Translations under genes and position numbers: made by a program
Notes under the pieces: generated by a model
Database searches by the model: none
What the model saw: only the letters and a program-made list of their open reading frames with translations
What the model was told of the DNA's origin: nothing
Part shown: piece by piece, positions 44,191 through 53,230 of the stretch
How positions within the stretch are numbered: position 1 is the first letter of the stretch
Layout: each line of letters starts with the position of its first letter
Assembly: GCF_003660285.1 (NCBI RefSeq)
Contig: NZ_QXQQ01000001.1
Span: 124,001 to 188,000, forward strand
Source: Helicobacter labacensis
Lineage (GTDB): Bacteria; Campylobacterota; Campylobacteria; Campylobacterales; Helicobacteraceae
Length of the DNA: 64,000 nt
Direction of reading: 5' to 3'

Positions 44191-45843
44191 ATGGAGTGGC
44201 ACCAGATTTACGCCCCCTTGGGGGGCAATATTTGGTTGAGCGCGTTGGTGGCGCTCTTACCCATTGTCTTGTTTTTTGCCTCTTTGATTGTCTTTAAGCT
44301 CAAGGGGCACACCGCTGCGTTTTTAAGTGTGGTGCTCTCGGCTGTGATCGCGCTTTTTGTGTATAAAATGCCCTTTGTGATGGTGGGGGCTAGCTTTGTC
44401 TATGGCTTTTTATATGGGCTTTGGCCCATTGCGTGGATCATCATCGCTGCCATTTTCCTCTATAAACTCTCTGTTAAATCCGGCTATTTTGAGATTCTCA
44501 AAGAAAGTGTGCAATCTATTACCCCCGATCACCGCATTTTAGTGATCCTCATTGGGTTTTGCTTTGGCTCATTTTTAGAAGGGGCGATTGGCTTTGGCGG
44601 GCCGGTGGCGATCACCGCGGCTATTTTGGTGGGCTTAGGTCTTAATCCCCTCTATGCGGCTGGGTTGTGCTTGATTGCCAACACCGCCCCGGTGGCTTTT
44701 GGGGCGGTGGGTATTCCCATCACCGCCATGGCCGGGGCTGTGGGCGTGAGCGCACTAGCCATTAGTGCGATGGCAGGTAAAATCTTATTTTTTGTGAGTT
44801 TGCTTGTGCCTTTTTTCATCGTGTTTTTAATGGATGGGGTGCGTGGGATCAAAGAAACTTTTCCAGCCGTGTTTGTGGCTGCCTTTAGTTTTGCCCTTGC
44901 GCAATATCTAAGCTCTAACTATCTAGGTCCAGAACTCCCCGGGATTCTCTCAGCGATTGTTTCGCTCGTAGCGACTGCTGTATTTTTGCGTTTTTGGCAA
45001 CCCAAACACATTTTTAGGAGCGATGGCAAGGAGGTTACGCACACGCAGCAAAAACACCACATCTGTAAGGTTTTTGTGGCATGGGCGCCCTTTATTATCC
45101 TCATTATCACCATTGTCATTTGGACTCAGCCTTGGTTTAAAGCCCTCTTTGCTAAGGGTGGGGCGTTGGCTTTTTCTAATTTTTACTTTGAATTTGAAAG
45201 CATTAGCCAAAAGATTTTAAAAAGCGCGCCCTTTGTGATCGAGGGCAAGAGCGCGACTAGCCCGGTGATCTTTAAATTGCCCTTGATTAACACCGTGGGG
45301 ACCTCTATTTTAGTGGCGGCTCTGGTGAGTATTTTCGTTTTGCGTCTGAAAGTGAGCGATGCGGTGCATGTTTTTGGGGACACGCTTAAAGAAATGCGCT
45401 TTCCTATTTTGACAATCGGTTTGGTGCTCTCTTTTGCCTACATCTCCAATTACAGCGGAATCTCAGCGACAATGGCACTCGCGCTCACCCACACGGGTAA
45501 AGCCTTTACTTTCTTTTCGCCCATCATTGGCTGGGTGGGCGTGTTTTTAACTGGGAGTGATACAAGCTCTAATCTGCTCTTTGGCTCACTCCAACAGCTC
45601 ACGGCTAATAATCTTAAAATCCCTGAGGTGCTCACCCTCACGGCTAACACTGTGGGAGGCACTTTAGGCAAGATGATCAGCCCTCAAAGTATCGCTATTG
45701 CATGCGCGGCAGTAGGGTTAGCGGGCAAAGAATCCGATCTCTTTAAATTCACGGTGAAATATTCTGTGATCTTTGTGATCTTGATGGGGGTGGCTATCAC
45801 CATTATTGCCTATGGCTTCCCCCAGATTGTGCCCAATGCCTAA
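44191..45843 (+). CDS. lctP: L-lactate permease
   Basis: Inner-membrane lactate/proton symporter, 550 residues with about 12-14 helices. Family blocks are FGSFLEGAIGFGGPVAITAAIL, NTAPVAFGAVGIPITAMAGA and TGSDTSSNLLFGSLQ. H. pylori has two neighbouring copies; only one is here. Lactate is an important substrate in the gastric mucus. Confidence 0.93.
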   Translation: MEWHQIYAPLGGNIWLSALVALLPIVLFFASLIVFKLKGHTAAFLSVVLSAVIALFVYKMPFVMVGASFVYGFLYGLWPIAWIIIAAIFLYKLSVKSGYFEILKESVQSITPDHRILVILIGFCFGSFLEGAIGFGGPVAITAAILVGLGLNPLYAAGLCLIANTAPVAFGAVGIPITAMAGAVGVSALAISAMAGKILFFVSLLVPFFIVFLMDGVRGIKETFPAVFVAAFSFALAQYLSSNYLGPELPGILSAIVSLVATAVFLRFWQPKHIFRSDGKEVTHTQQKHHICKVFVAWAPFIILIITIVIWTQPWFKALFAKGGALAFSNFYFEFESISQKILKSAPFVIEGKSATSPVIFKLPLINTVGTSILVAALVSIFVLRLKVSDAVHVFGDTLKEMRFPILTIGLVLSFAYISNYSGISATMALALTHTGKAFTFFSPIIGWVGVFLTGSDTSSNLLFGSLQQLTANNLKIPEVLTLTANTVGGTLGKMISPQSIAIACAAVGLAGKESDLFKFTVKYSVIFVILMGVAITIIAYGFPQIVPNA

Positions 45844-45847
45844 AGCC

Positions 45848-45884
45848 AAAACCCTAGACTTTTAACAAGAGGCTTAGGGGTTTT
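45848..45884 (+). terminator. Hairpin terminator after lctP
   Basis: AAAACCCTA paired with TAGGGGTTTT around an 18-base loop, just after the lctP stop; one base bulge. The right arm ends in TTTT. Confidence 0.45.
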
Positions 45885-45888
45885 GCGC

Positions 45889-45894
45889 TAGAAT
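45889..45894 (+). promoter_or_regulatory. -10 box of dnaJ
   Basis: TAGAAT in GCGCTAGAATGGAG, 30 bases before the dnaJ GTG. Confidence 0.45.
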
Positions 45895-45924
45895 GGAGGC
45901 TTTAAAAAAGAGTGAAAGGTTGTC

Positions 45925-47037
45925 GTGGATTACTACGAAGTCTTGGGCGTGGATAAAAAAGCGGATAAAGAAACACTCAAAAAAGCTTATAAGAAACTCG
46001 CCCTAAAATACCATCCCGATCGCAACATGGGCGATCAGGAAGCCGAAGAGAAATTCAAGGAGATCAATGAGGCTTATGGCGTGCTAGGGGACGATCAAAA
46101 ACGCCAAATCTACGATCGCTACGGCAAGGAGGGGTTGCAAGGGCGCGGGGGGGCGGGCTTTAGTGATTTGAGCGATATTTTTTCTAGTTTCTTTGGGGAG
46201 GATTCGATCTTTGGGAGCGTCTTTGGCAAACAAGAGAGCCGTTCTAAAATCCCCAAAGACGCGCTGATCTCCTTGGAATTGAGTTTTAAAGAAGCCGTCT
46301 TTGGGTGTCAAAAATCTATCAAAAATGTTTACAAGACTCTATGTCAAGATTGCGCAGGGAGTGGGGCTAAAGAGGGCAAACTTAGCACTTGTGGGCTGTG
46401 TAAAGGGAGGGGGCAAACTTACACGCAACAGGGCTTTATGACTTTGGCTAGTCCTTGTCCTAGATGTCAGGGCAGGGGGCAGGTTGCTACAGAACAATGC
46501 GCGCCCTGCAAGGGGGAGGGTTTTGTCATCGCGCATGAAGAATTTAGCTTAGAAGTGCCTGAGGGCATTGACGGGGGGCAGAGAATCCGCGTGGGGGGGC
46601 GGGGGAATGAATACAAAAAGGGAGTGCGGGGGGATTTGTATTTGGAAGCGGTAGTGGGGGCGGACGAACATTTCGTGCGTGAAGGCTTGCATGTTTTTAT
46701 TGAAGTGCCCGTTTTTTTCACTTCCATTCCTCTGGGGAGCACGATTATGGTGCCAGCCCTCAAGCAGGAATTAGAGCTTAAAATCCCCCCCAACACCCCC
46801 AATCGCGCCCAATTTGTGTTTAAAAACCAGGGAGTGAAAGATGTCAATAGCACTAGACATGGGGATTTGATCGCTGTGATTAAGATCGTTTACCCGGAAC
46901 GCTTGGAGGAGAAACAAAGAGAATTATTACTCAAATTACACGAGAGTTTTGGCTACCAGAGCGAACCCTATAAAAATGTCTTTGGGGTGTGTTATGACAA
47001 AGTCAAGCAATGGTGGCAGGATTTAGTGAAAAAATAG
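45925..47037 (+). CDS. dnaJ: Chaperone DnaJ
   Basis: Hsp40 co-chaperone of DnaK, 370 residues. The J-domain ([23 protein letters not shown] in KYHPDRN) is at 1-70, the Gly-rich segment next, then four zinc CxxCxG repeats ([32 protein letters not shown]) around 140-205 and C-terminal substrate domains. GTG start with AAAGGTTGTC upstream. Length is normal. Confidence 0.95.
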   Translation: MDYYEVLGVDKKADKETLKKAYKKLALKYHPDRNMGDQEAEEKFKEINEAYGVLGDDQKRQIYDRYGKEGLQGRGGAGFSDLSDIFSSFFGEDSIFGSVFGKQESRSKIPKDALISLELSFKEAVFGCQKSIKNVYKTLCQDCAGSGAKEGKLSTCGLCKGRGQTYTQQGFMTLASPCPRCQGRGQVATEQCAPCKGEGFVIAHEEFSLEVPEGIDGGQRIRVGGRGNEYKKGVRGDLYLEAVVGADEHFVREGLHVFIEVPVFFTSIPLGSTIMVPALKQELELKIPPNTPNRAQFVFKNQGVKDVNSTRHGDLIAVIKIVYPERLEEKQRELLLKLHESFGYQSEPYKNVFGVCYDKVKQWWQDLVKK

Positions 47038-47048
47038 CAAGGAGTTTT

Positions 47049-47876
47049 ATGGAAAATACACAAAAGGCGACACTAGCCATTTTCGTGGATTGGGAAAATT
47101 TGCGTATTGAGTTAGAGAGTATCCAGCGCTACCACAAGGAGTTTGGCGAGCAATTTTTTCGCTTCAACGATCAGGGGCATTTGCGCGCGTTTTTTGCGGC
47201 GTTTATGGAAGAGGATGAAGAGTTGATGGAGGATAAAATTTTTTTATATGTTTCTACTCCTCTCAAGGAGTGGGAGGGGCAGATTTTAGATCATAGCCAA
47301 GATGGTTACAAGCTAGAGAGCTATAAACAACAAAACCCTGAAGAGTATAAGCAGGCTAGGCGCAAATCCGATATCACTAAGATTTTCAACCAAGAGATGC
47401 GCCTGTCTGGCTTTTTTGAAGTGCGCCAAGTGAAACTCAAGGTGGAGTTTGAAGAGCGCAATAGCCCAGAGTATGTAAAGGAGATTGGTAAAGATGTCAA
47501 AGTCCCCAAGATCAAGCCTCGTTTAAAGCAAAAGCAGGCTGACACCTATTTGACCGCCGATGTGGTGCGTGTGAGTTGTAAAGAACTGGCTGATCGCATT
47601 TTACTCTTCAGTAAGGATACAGACATGGTGCCCCCTTTGGAATACGCTAAAGAGGAGGGGCGTAAGGTTTTTGTCGCCCATATCACCGAGAGTGGTTACT
47701 TCGTCCCCAATGCGCTCAAGGAAATAACGGGAAATGCGGGCGTGCGCCAAAGAAATATCAAAGAAATCTTAAGCAAAATTCCCAAAGGGCTCTCCAAACC
47801 GCCTATAGAAAAGCCCAACCGTCCTACCCCCCCTTTCAACGCCCCCCCCTTAAATGGCGTTCTCAAACACCCCTAG
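47049..47876 (+). CDS. NYN-domain (PIN-like) putative RNase
   Basis: 275 residues. The NYN/LabA-type fold shows acidic metal residues in LAIFVDWENLRIEL (residue 10 on), DVVRVSCKELADRILLFSKDTDMVPPLEYA (near 180) and GRKVFVA. The tail is Pro-rich. ATG 47049 follows AAGGAG; the start at 47010 lies inside dnaJ. Its stop is shared with the convergent porin through CTAG. RNase activity is expected from the family only. Confidence 0.8.
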   Translation: MENTQKATLAIFVDWENLRIELESIQRYHKEFGEQFFRFNDQGHLRAFFAAFMEEDEELMEDKIFLYVSTPLKEWEGQILDHSQDGYKLESYKQQNPEEYKQARRKSDITKIFNQEMRLSGFFEVRQVKLKVEFEERNSPEYVKEIGKDVKVPKIKPRLKQKQADTYLTADVVRVSCKELADRILLFSKDTDMVPPLEYAKEEGRKVFVAHITESGYFVPNALKEITGNAGVRQRNIKEILSKIPKGLSKPPIEKPNRPTPPFNAPPLNGVLKHP

Positions 47877-49273
47877 AAATTATGCACCCAGTTGAAGAAG
47901 ATGCTCATCTGGGTTTTATACACAAGGGTTTCAGAAAACCCGCTGATTGTGCCTTTAAAGTAGGTGTTATCAATGACCGGGAAACGCATACCAATTTCAA
48001 AACCCTCTGTGCCGATGTTAGTGCGCAAACCGATGTTAATAGGTAATTGGAAAAAAGTGTTGTCTAAGCGCGCGCTACCTCCAGAAGCCTTAATATTATC
48101 CGTCAAAGTAACCCACCCATTAGAACCCTGCACTAACCATGAGCTCCCTGCAAGGATGAGCCCGGCAAAAAGACCGGAGGTGAAATCACCGCTTTGACTC
48201 TCATAGAAATTCCATAGTACATCTATCCCCGCGCCATAGATAAAATTATTCAACGCCCCGTTTAAACGGCTATTGCCATGCTGGTAGCTAAAATATTCAT
48301 AATAACGCAAGCCAAAACGCCGTTTAGCCCCAAAGAAATGCTTGAAGCCAAATTGGATATCCACCCCATACATGTTGCTATCTTGACTACCCATGTTGAT
48401 GAATTGCTCTAAAATCCCCAAAGTGGGGATGGCAGGACTCACCTCAAGTTGTCTGTAATAACTCAATAAGTCGCGTAATTGCTGGGGTTGGGCTGTGCTC
48501 ATGGAAGTTAAGCTATTCTTCAACACATTATTGAGGTCTTGTTGTCCCTGCGCGATGTCAGAAGCCCCTTGTAAGAAAGTTTTAAACGCTACACCGCTTG
48601 CAAAGGGATCGCTTTGTTGGACTTGCTTAGAAAATGTGTTTAAAAGACTACTGCCCCCCGGATACATGGGCGCAAACAGCCAATACATGCTCGCGCGCAA
48701 AACCCGTATATCTCTAAAACTCAAGGGTGTAGGAGAGTGAATCAAGGTGTTAAAGGGAATCATGCCTAGACCCAAAGTGCCATCCTGACCTGTATGGTGC
48801 GCGCTGTTTTTACTCATGTAGTCAAACAACACCTGCCCGATATTTTGTTGCGTGATCACCACTCCATCATAAGTCGTGCCCGGTGGCAAGACTTTTAAAA
48901 TGGTGGAGATGGCTAAATTAATGGAGTCGGCATAAGAGAGGGCGTTGATCACATTTTGCATCTGGGCTTGGCTGACAAGACAGCCCTTTGTAGCGCATGA
49001 ACTATCCTTAACAATTCCCTCTATAACAGCGATCTGGCGCGCAGCCGCGGCGATGTCTGCCTTGCTCGCGCCGGGTCTAAAGAGTTTGTAAAGTATAGAG
49101 CTCTGGGTGCTAGGGCGCAAAGACTTCAAGGCTCCGGGCGCATTGGAGTGTTCGATGGTTTGCATGCGTGAGAACTCAAACCCTATATCGCTATAAAACC
49201 CATTGCTCTCCGCGCATAAAGAACAAAAACCCATTCCAATCCAAGACAATGTTTTTAAAACGGGTTGTTTCAT
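47873..49273 (-). CDS. Hop-type outer-membrane protein with C13 tract upstream
   Basis: 466 residues. Signal peptide MKQPVLKTLSWIGMGFCSLC, then AESNGFYSDIGFEFS, which resembles the mature start of Helicobacter Hop proteins (AERNGFY). A central region of variable helices follows, then beta-strands ending YKTQMSIFFNWVHNF with the terminal phenylalanine required for barrel insertion. RBS AAGGGA. A C13 run starts 18 bases upstream, so expression may be phase-variable. Adhesin role not known. Confidence 0.85.
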   Translation of the reverse strand: MKQPVLKTLSWIGMGFCSLCAESNGFYSDIGFEFSRMQTIEHSNAPGALKSLRPSTQSSILYKLFRPGASKADIAAAARQIAVIEGIVKDSSCATKGCLVSQAQMQNVINALSYADSINLAISTILKVLPPGTTYDGVVITQQNIGQVLFDYMSKNSAHHTGQDGTLGLGMIPFNTLIHSPTPLSFRDIRVLRASMYWLFAPMYPGGSSLLNTFSKQVQQSDPFASGVAFKTFLQGASDIAQGQQDLNNVLKNSLTSMSTAQPQQLRDLLSYYRQLEVSPAIPTLGILEQFINMGSQDSNMYGVDIQFGFKHFFGAKRRFGLRYYEYFSYQHGNSRLNGALNNFIYGAGIDVLWNFYESQSGDFTSGLFAGLILAGSSWLVQGSNGWVTLTDNIKASGGSARLDNTFFQLPINIGLRTNIGTEGFEIGMRFPVIDNTYFKGTISGFSETLVYKTQMSIFFNWVHNF

Positions 49274-49290
49274 AGTGATCCCTTATCGCT

Positions 49291-49303
49291 GGGGGGGGGG
49301 GGG
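49291..49303 (-). repeat. C13 tract in the porin 5' region
   Basis: Thirteen C on the coding strand, 18-30 bases before the ATG. Outside the coding frame, so slippage would change promoter spacing or the 5' leader rather than the protein. Confidence 0.95.
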
Positions 49304-49401
49304 TAACAAGCACCAAATCACACCTCCAACGGGCATAAATCTAGATCGCCATGATAAAACTAAAATCTTAAAAATAACTTTTAGGGGCTAATTTATGGGC
49401 T

Positions 49402-50286
49402 CTAACTCTCTTTGAGTTGCTCTAGGCGTTCTTTCTTGCTACCAATATCTGTGATCTGAATCCCAAAATTCCCATCGATAATCACCACCTCGCCCTTAGC
49501 GATCACCTTGTCATCCACTAAAATCTCTAAGGGATCATTGACCATTTGGTTGAGTTCGATCACACTCCCAATATCCATGGACACCACATCTTTTAAGATC
49601 ATCTTCTTTTGCCCGATACGCACCTTGACATTGAGCTTAATGTCTAAAAGCATGTTAATGTTACGCACTTCCACTTGTTCTAGGTGGTTATTATCCCCTT
49701 CTGTGCGTTCACTCTTGGGCACCACGGGGAGATTAGGCATGGAGGGAGAGTGTTTGATCTTAGAGGTGTTTTGTGGGGCAACTTTCTTTTTGAAGAGGTC
49801 AATGAAAACCCCGCCACAGAAAATAAAAAAGCTAGATTTCACACTCCCTAATTCAAACCCAAATTCAAAGCCATCGCTATAAGGGTCTAGCAAGGAAGCG
49901 TCATGCGCGTCCACGGCTTCACTCACTTCAAAGGACAGCTTAGGGATCACTTCTTGGGCTTGCAAAGCGGTGGTGAGCGCGCCAAAGATATTCGAACCAA
50001 TCTCCTTGATTGCATCTAAATCGTCTGTCTCTAAATTCTCTTTGCTAGTTCCCTCGCCCCCTATCATCATGTCCGCTAACGCGGTCGCCATAGGCACGGG
50101 AAGGGCTAGAGTGATGGTTACATTGGTTTCGGGCTTGACTTGCACCACCACAGAGGCATGTTCTATAAAAATGAAATCCCCCACCGAAATTTCGTTTTTC
50201 AATTCTATCGCGGGAGTTTTGCCCAATAGCCCGCCTAGAGTGGAAGTGCATTCTTGGACAAAAATCTTTAAAAAATCCTCTATCAT
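49402..50286 (-). CDS. fliY: Flagellar switch protein FliY
   Basis: C-ring component of the FliN/FliY type, 294 residues. A CheC-like N-terminal part is followed after about residue 190 by the SpoA/FliN domain (LLDIKLNVKVRIGQKKMILK, GSVIELNQMVNDPLEILVDD, KGEVVIIDGNFGIQITDI). It overlaps fliM by ATGA. Confidence 0.92.
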   Translation of the reverse strand: MIEDFLKIFVQECTSTLGGLLGKTPAIELKNEISVGDFIFIEHASVVVQVKPETNVTITLALPVPMATALADMMIGGEGTSKENLETDDLDAIKEIGSNIFGALTTALQAQEVIPKLSFEVSEAVDAHDASLLDPYSDGFEFGFELGSVKSSFFIFCGGVFIDLFKKKVAPQNTSKIKHSPSMPNLPVVPKSERTEGDNNHLEQVEVRNINMLLDIKLNVKVRIGQKKMILKDVVSMDIGSVIELNQMVNDPLEILVDDKVIAKGEVVIIDGNFGIQITDIGSKKERLEQLKES

Positions 50287-51344
50287 TCCTCTTCCTTGCG
50301 AATATTGCCGATCTTGATCTTGCGTTGATTCTCTAGCACTTCTAGCACCTCTTTAACGCGGTCTTTTTCTGTATAGATCACTTCTTTAATTTTGATCGTC
50401 TTGCGGTAACCCTGGTAGCCCACCGTGGCTAAGTAGCGTTCCTTTTTGTCAATATTAACCACCACCGTGTCATTAGCCACCTTGTTAAGACGCAAGGTAT
50501 CCCCCACAACCAAGTCCAAAACCTCTTTGAGAGTGAGCTTCACACTCCCCAAAAACGCCGAAACATCTACACTCGCACCGCCCACCAAGGCTTGTAATTC
50601 TTTATTGCGACTCTTTTTGGAACTGGTTTCTGTGAGCATCACATCGCGATTCCCCATTTTAGATAAAATGCCTTCAATGGAGATCACTGGGTAGCACAGA
50701 TTCATCATGCCCCTAGAATGCCCGATCACAATCTCCATCACCACCATGATGACGATTTCGTTTTGCGCCACGATCTGCACCACATTCGCGCTGGATTCCT
50801 TAGCGTCAATGGTGGGAAAGAACTCTGTTACTGGACTCCAAATGTCTTTGAGAATCTGCATCACCTGCTTTAAGATGGTGTCTAGCAAATTGAGCTCAAT
50901 GTCGCTAAATTCGCGGGTTTGATCGTAAGAGCCTCCCTTGCCCCCTAATAGGCGGTCGATCATAGGAAAGACGATGCTAGGATTGACTTCTAACACCCCC
51001 GTGCCCCCCACTGGCTTCATAGAGAAGACATTAAAACTTGTGGGGCTGGGTAAACTCATCAAAAACTCCCCATAAGTCATTTGATCCACGCTGTGGAGCT
51101 GGATTTCTACAATGGATCGCATGATGGCAGAAATTTGGCTAGAAAGGCTACGCGCCATTTTATCATGGATACTTCTAAAGGATCGCAACTGTTCCTTGCT
51201 GACCCTATTGGGGCGTTTGAAGTCGTAGAGAGTGATCTGCTTTTGGGGCATGATCTCTTTTTTCTGGAGGGTGTTGACATCCTCTGATTCGTCTACAACC
51301 TCTAGGAGAGCATCGATTTCTTCTTGGCTTAGAATATCAGCCAT
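50283..51344 (-). CDS. fliM: Flagellar switch protein FliM
   Basis: C-ring protein binding CheY-P, 353 residues. N-terminal CheY-binding peptide ILSQEEIDALLE, middle domain with GGKGG and a C-terminal SpoA domain (VGDTLRLNKVANDTVVVNID). It overlaps fliA by 8 bases and fliY by 4. Confidence 0.95.
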   Translation of the reverse strand: MADILSQEEIDALLEVVDESEDVNTLQKKEIMPQKQITLYDFKRPNRVSKEQLRSFRSIHDKMARSLSSQISAIMRSIVEIQLHSVDQMTYGEFLMSLPSPTSFNVFSMKPVGGTGVLEVNPSIVFPMIDRLLGGKGGSYDQTREFSDIELNLLDTILKQVMQILKDIWSPVTEFFPTIDAKESSANVVQIVAQNEIVIMVVMEIVIGHSRGMMNLCYPVISIEGILSKMGNRDVMLTETSSKKSRNKELQALVGGASVDVSAFLGSVKLTLKEVLDLVVGDTLRLNKVANDTVVVNIDKKERYLATVGYQGYRKTIKIKEVIYTEKDRVKEVLEVLENQRKIKIGNIRKEEE

Positions 51345-52047
51345 AAGTGCCTCCCAAGCTGGAACGGATTTTTTTAATCACTTCCTTGATGATTTGTGAG
51401 ATTCGAGATTCGGTAACCCCTAAAATCTCTCTAATCTCACCCAAGTGCAACTCCTCAAAAAAATAAAGCTGGATAATGAGCTGTTCACGCTCGGACATGG
51501 TCTTTAACACGCTATGCACATGGGCGATGAGCTCTTCTAACTCCAATTTCATGCCAATCGTGTCCTGTTCTATGGCGTTGAATTGCTCATCCATAGGCAC
51601 ATGCGCATAGACATCAGACGCTACTTTGGCTTCCCTAATCTTTTCCAAATCCTCTTGCAATACCTCAGCTAAGTAGCTATCATCGGGTTCATACCCATGT
51701 TCGTTATAGTACTTAGACACCTCGTAATCAATGCTTTTAATGAGCTTCCTAGAGGCGCGCGAAACCACATCTAAGGATCGCAAGTAATCTAACATTGCCC
51801 CGTTGACACGGGTTTTAGCGTAGCCCCAAAAGGAATCGTTGAGCGCGACATCGTAACGGCGCGCTAGCTTGATTAGCTCTTCAGTGCCCACTGACACCAG
51901 ATCGTTAAAATCCACAGTGCTAGGGAGTCGTTCTTTCAAGCGGAAAGCCATCGCGCGCACAGCCGGGAGGTATTGGATAGCTAGATCGTCCTGGGTGCTT
52001 TGGATTTGCGCGTCATAATTGGATTTCTTAAGCACTTTATTGCTCAT
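51337..52047 (-). CDS. fliA: Flagellar sigma-28 factor FliA
   Basis: Sigma factor for late flagellar genes. About 236 residues: region 2 (LPSTVDFNDLVSVGTEELIK, FWGYAKTRVNGAMLDYLRS), region 3 and region 4 (MSEREQLIIQLYFFEELHLG, VTESRISQIIKEVIKKIR). Several ATGs cluster at 52047-52068; the last two (52050, 52047) are favoured because they keep the overlap with the preceding gene short. Confidence 0.92.
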   Translation of the reverse strand: MSNKVLKKSNYDAQIQSTQDDLAIQYLPAVRAMAFRLKERLPSTVDFNDLVSVGTEELIKLARRYDVALNDSFWGYAKTRVNGAMLDYLRSLDVVSRASRKLIKSIDYEVSKYYNEHGYEPDDSYLAEVLQEDLEKIREAKVASDVYAHVPMDEQFNAIEQDTIGMKLELEELIAHVHSVLKTMSEREQLIIQLYFFEELHLGEIREILGVTESRISQIIKEVIKKIRSSLGGTYG

Positions 52048-52348
52048 CATACTCATAATCATGCACATACTTCAAAAGCGCGTCTATCTCTTTTTCTCTC
52101 TCCACAAACTCTTTATTGAAAAGCCCTAATTTGCGTTCCAACTCTGCCTTATTTAAAAAGCGTTTGCGTGGATAAATGAAAGTCATGAAGATGGAGGCGA
52201 ACAAAAGCATGATCATGTAAAAACCCGCTGTAGACACCAAAGTGCCAAAAAGCACATACTCGGGTTCATCAAACTTGATTAAAGAGAGAATAAGCCCGAT
52301 GAAAAACCCCCCTACGATCGCAAAATTCACAAAGTTGTCCACTTTCAT
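52037..52348 (-). CDS. Small membrane protein between flhG and fliA
   Basis: 103 residues with two membrane helices (FAIVGGFFIGLILSLIKF and FYMIMLLFASIFMTFIY) and a charged coiled-coil tail ending in an acidic/tyrosine stretch. Same position as H. pylori HP1033. Function unknown; location suggests a flagellar role. Confidence 0.75.
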   Translation of the reverse strand: MKVDNFVNFAIVGGFFIGLILSLIKFDEPEYVLFGTLVSTAGFYMIMLLFASIFMTFIYPRKRFLNKAELERKLGLFNKEFVEREKEIDALLKYVHDYEYDEQ

Positions 52349-52357
52349 GCAACCACC

Positions 52358-53230
52358 TTACAAGTATTTGAGCAAACGCTTGAAAAACCCGATGAAATTG
52401 TCCTTAGGCGTTTCTAACACATTGTGTTCCATTTTCATGGTTAAAATTTTAGAAACCTGCCCTATGGCAAAAGAAAAGGTATTAAACGGTTCGCTTTGGC
52501 ATAGGAGTTTGCGGTTTTTGATGGATTGTCTAAGCGCGTTGCTATTTTGGATATAGCCTAGATAATTCAAGGTCATGTGCGGGATATTCTCTTTAGCCAC
52601 GCGCTGGATTCCGTTGAAAATCTGCATGGCTTTGTCTGCCGAATCAACCATGTTCACCAGCACAAAGACATCGTCCTTATTCTTAGAGTTGATCTTAATG
52701 GTGGTGTAGGCATCGGTGATAGCCGCTGGATCAGAAGTGGTGATCACCACTACGCAATCGCTTGCGCGCAAAAAGGCTTGGGTAAACTCCCCAATCCCCG
52801 CCCCTGTGTCAATGATCATGTAATCTAAATCATCTAGCACATTTTCTTCATCTACAAAGCTATCCAAAATCTCTTGGCTCACATATTTAAAAATCTCCTC
52901 CCCGCTATCCCCGGGCACCAAGTAAAACCCCTCTTCAATGCGATAGACCACTTCATTAAAACGCGCCTCCCCCCTTAGGGCGTGCAAGATATTCTTGCTG
53001 GTTTTAATCCCAAAGATAATATCTAAATTAGCCAGCCCAATGTCCGCGTCTAGCACGCCTACCTTGTAACCGCTCTTAAAAAGGCTATAGCCTAAATTCG
53101 CGCTGATGGTGGATTTACCCACCCCACCCTTACCGCTAGTGATGGCAACAAATTTAGTCTTGCCTTTTTTGCTGAAAATACTCCTAGGCTCCATGATGTG
53201 CTCCAGACCGCTTGCTTGGTTGTGCGTCAT
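52358..53230 (-). CDS. flhG: Flagellar number regulator FlhG (YlxH), MinD-like ATPase
   Basis: Works with FlhF to set flagellar number and place. 290 residues with deviant Walker A TSGKGGVGKSTISANLGYSL, DADIGLANLDIIFGI and IDTGAGIGEFTQAFL. Overlaps flhF by 4 bases. Confidence 0.93.
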   Translation of the reverse strand: MTHNQASGLEHIMEPRSIFSKKGKTKFVAITSGKGGVGKSTISANLGYSLFKSGYKVGVLDADIGLANLDIIFGIKTSKNILHALRGEARFNEVVYRIEEGFYLVPGDSGEEIFKYVSQEILDSFVDEENVLDDLDYMIIDTGAGIGEFTQAFLRASDCVVVITTSDPAAITDAYTTIKINSKNKDDVFVLVNMVDSADKAMQIFNGIQRVAKENIPHMTLNYLGYIQNSNALRQSIKNRKLLCQSEPFNTFSFAIGQVSKILTMKMEHNVLETPKDNFIGFFKRLLKYL

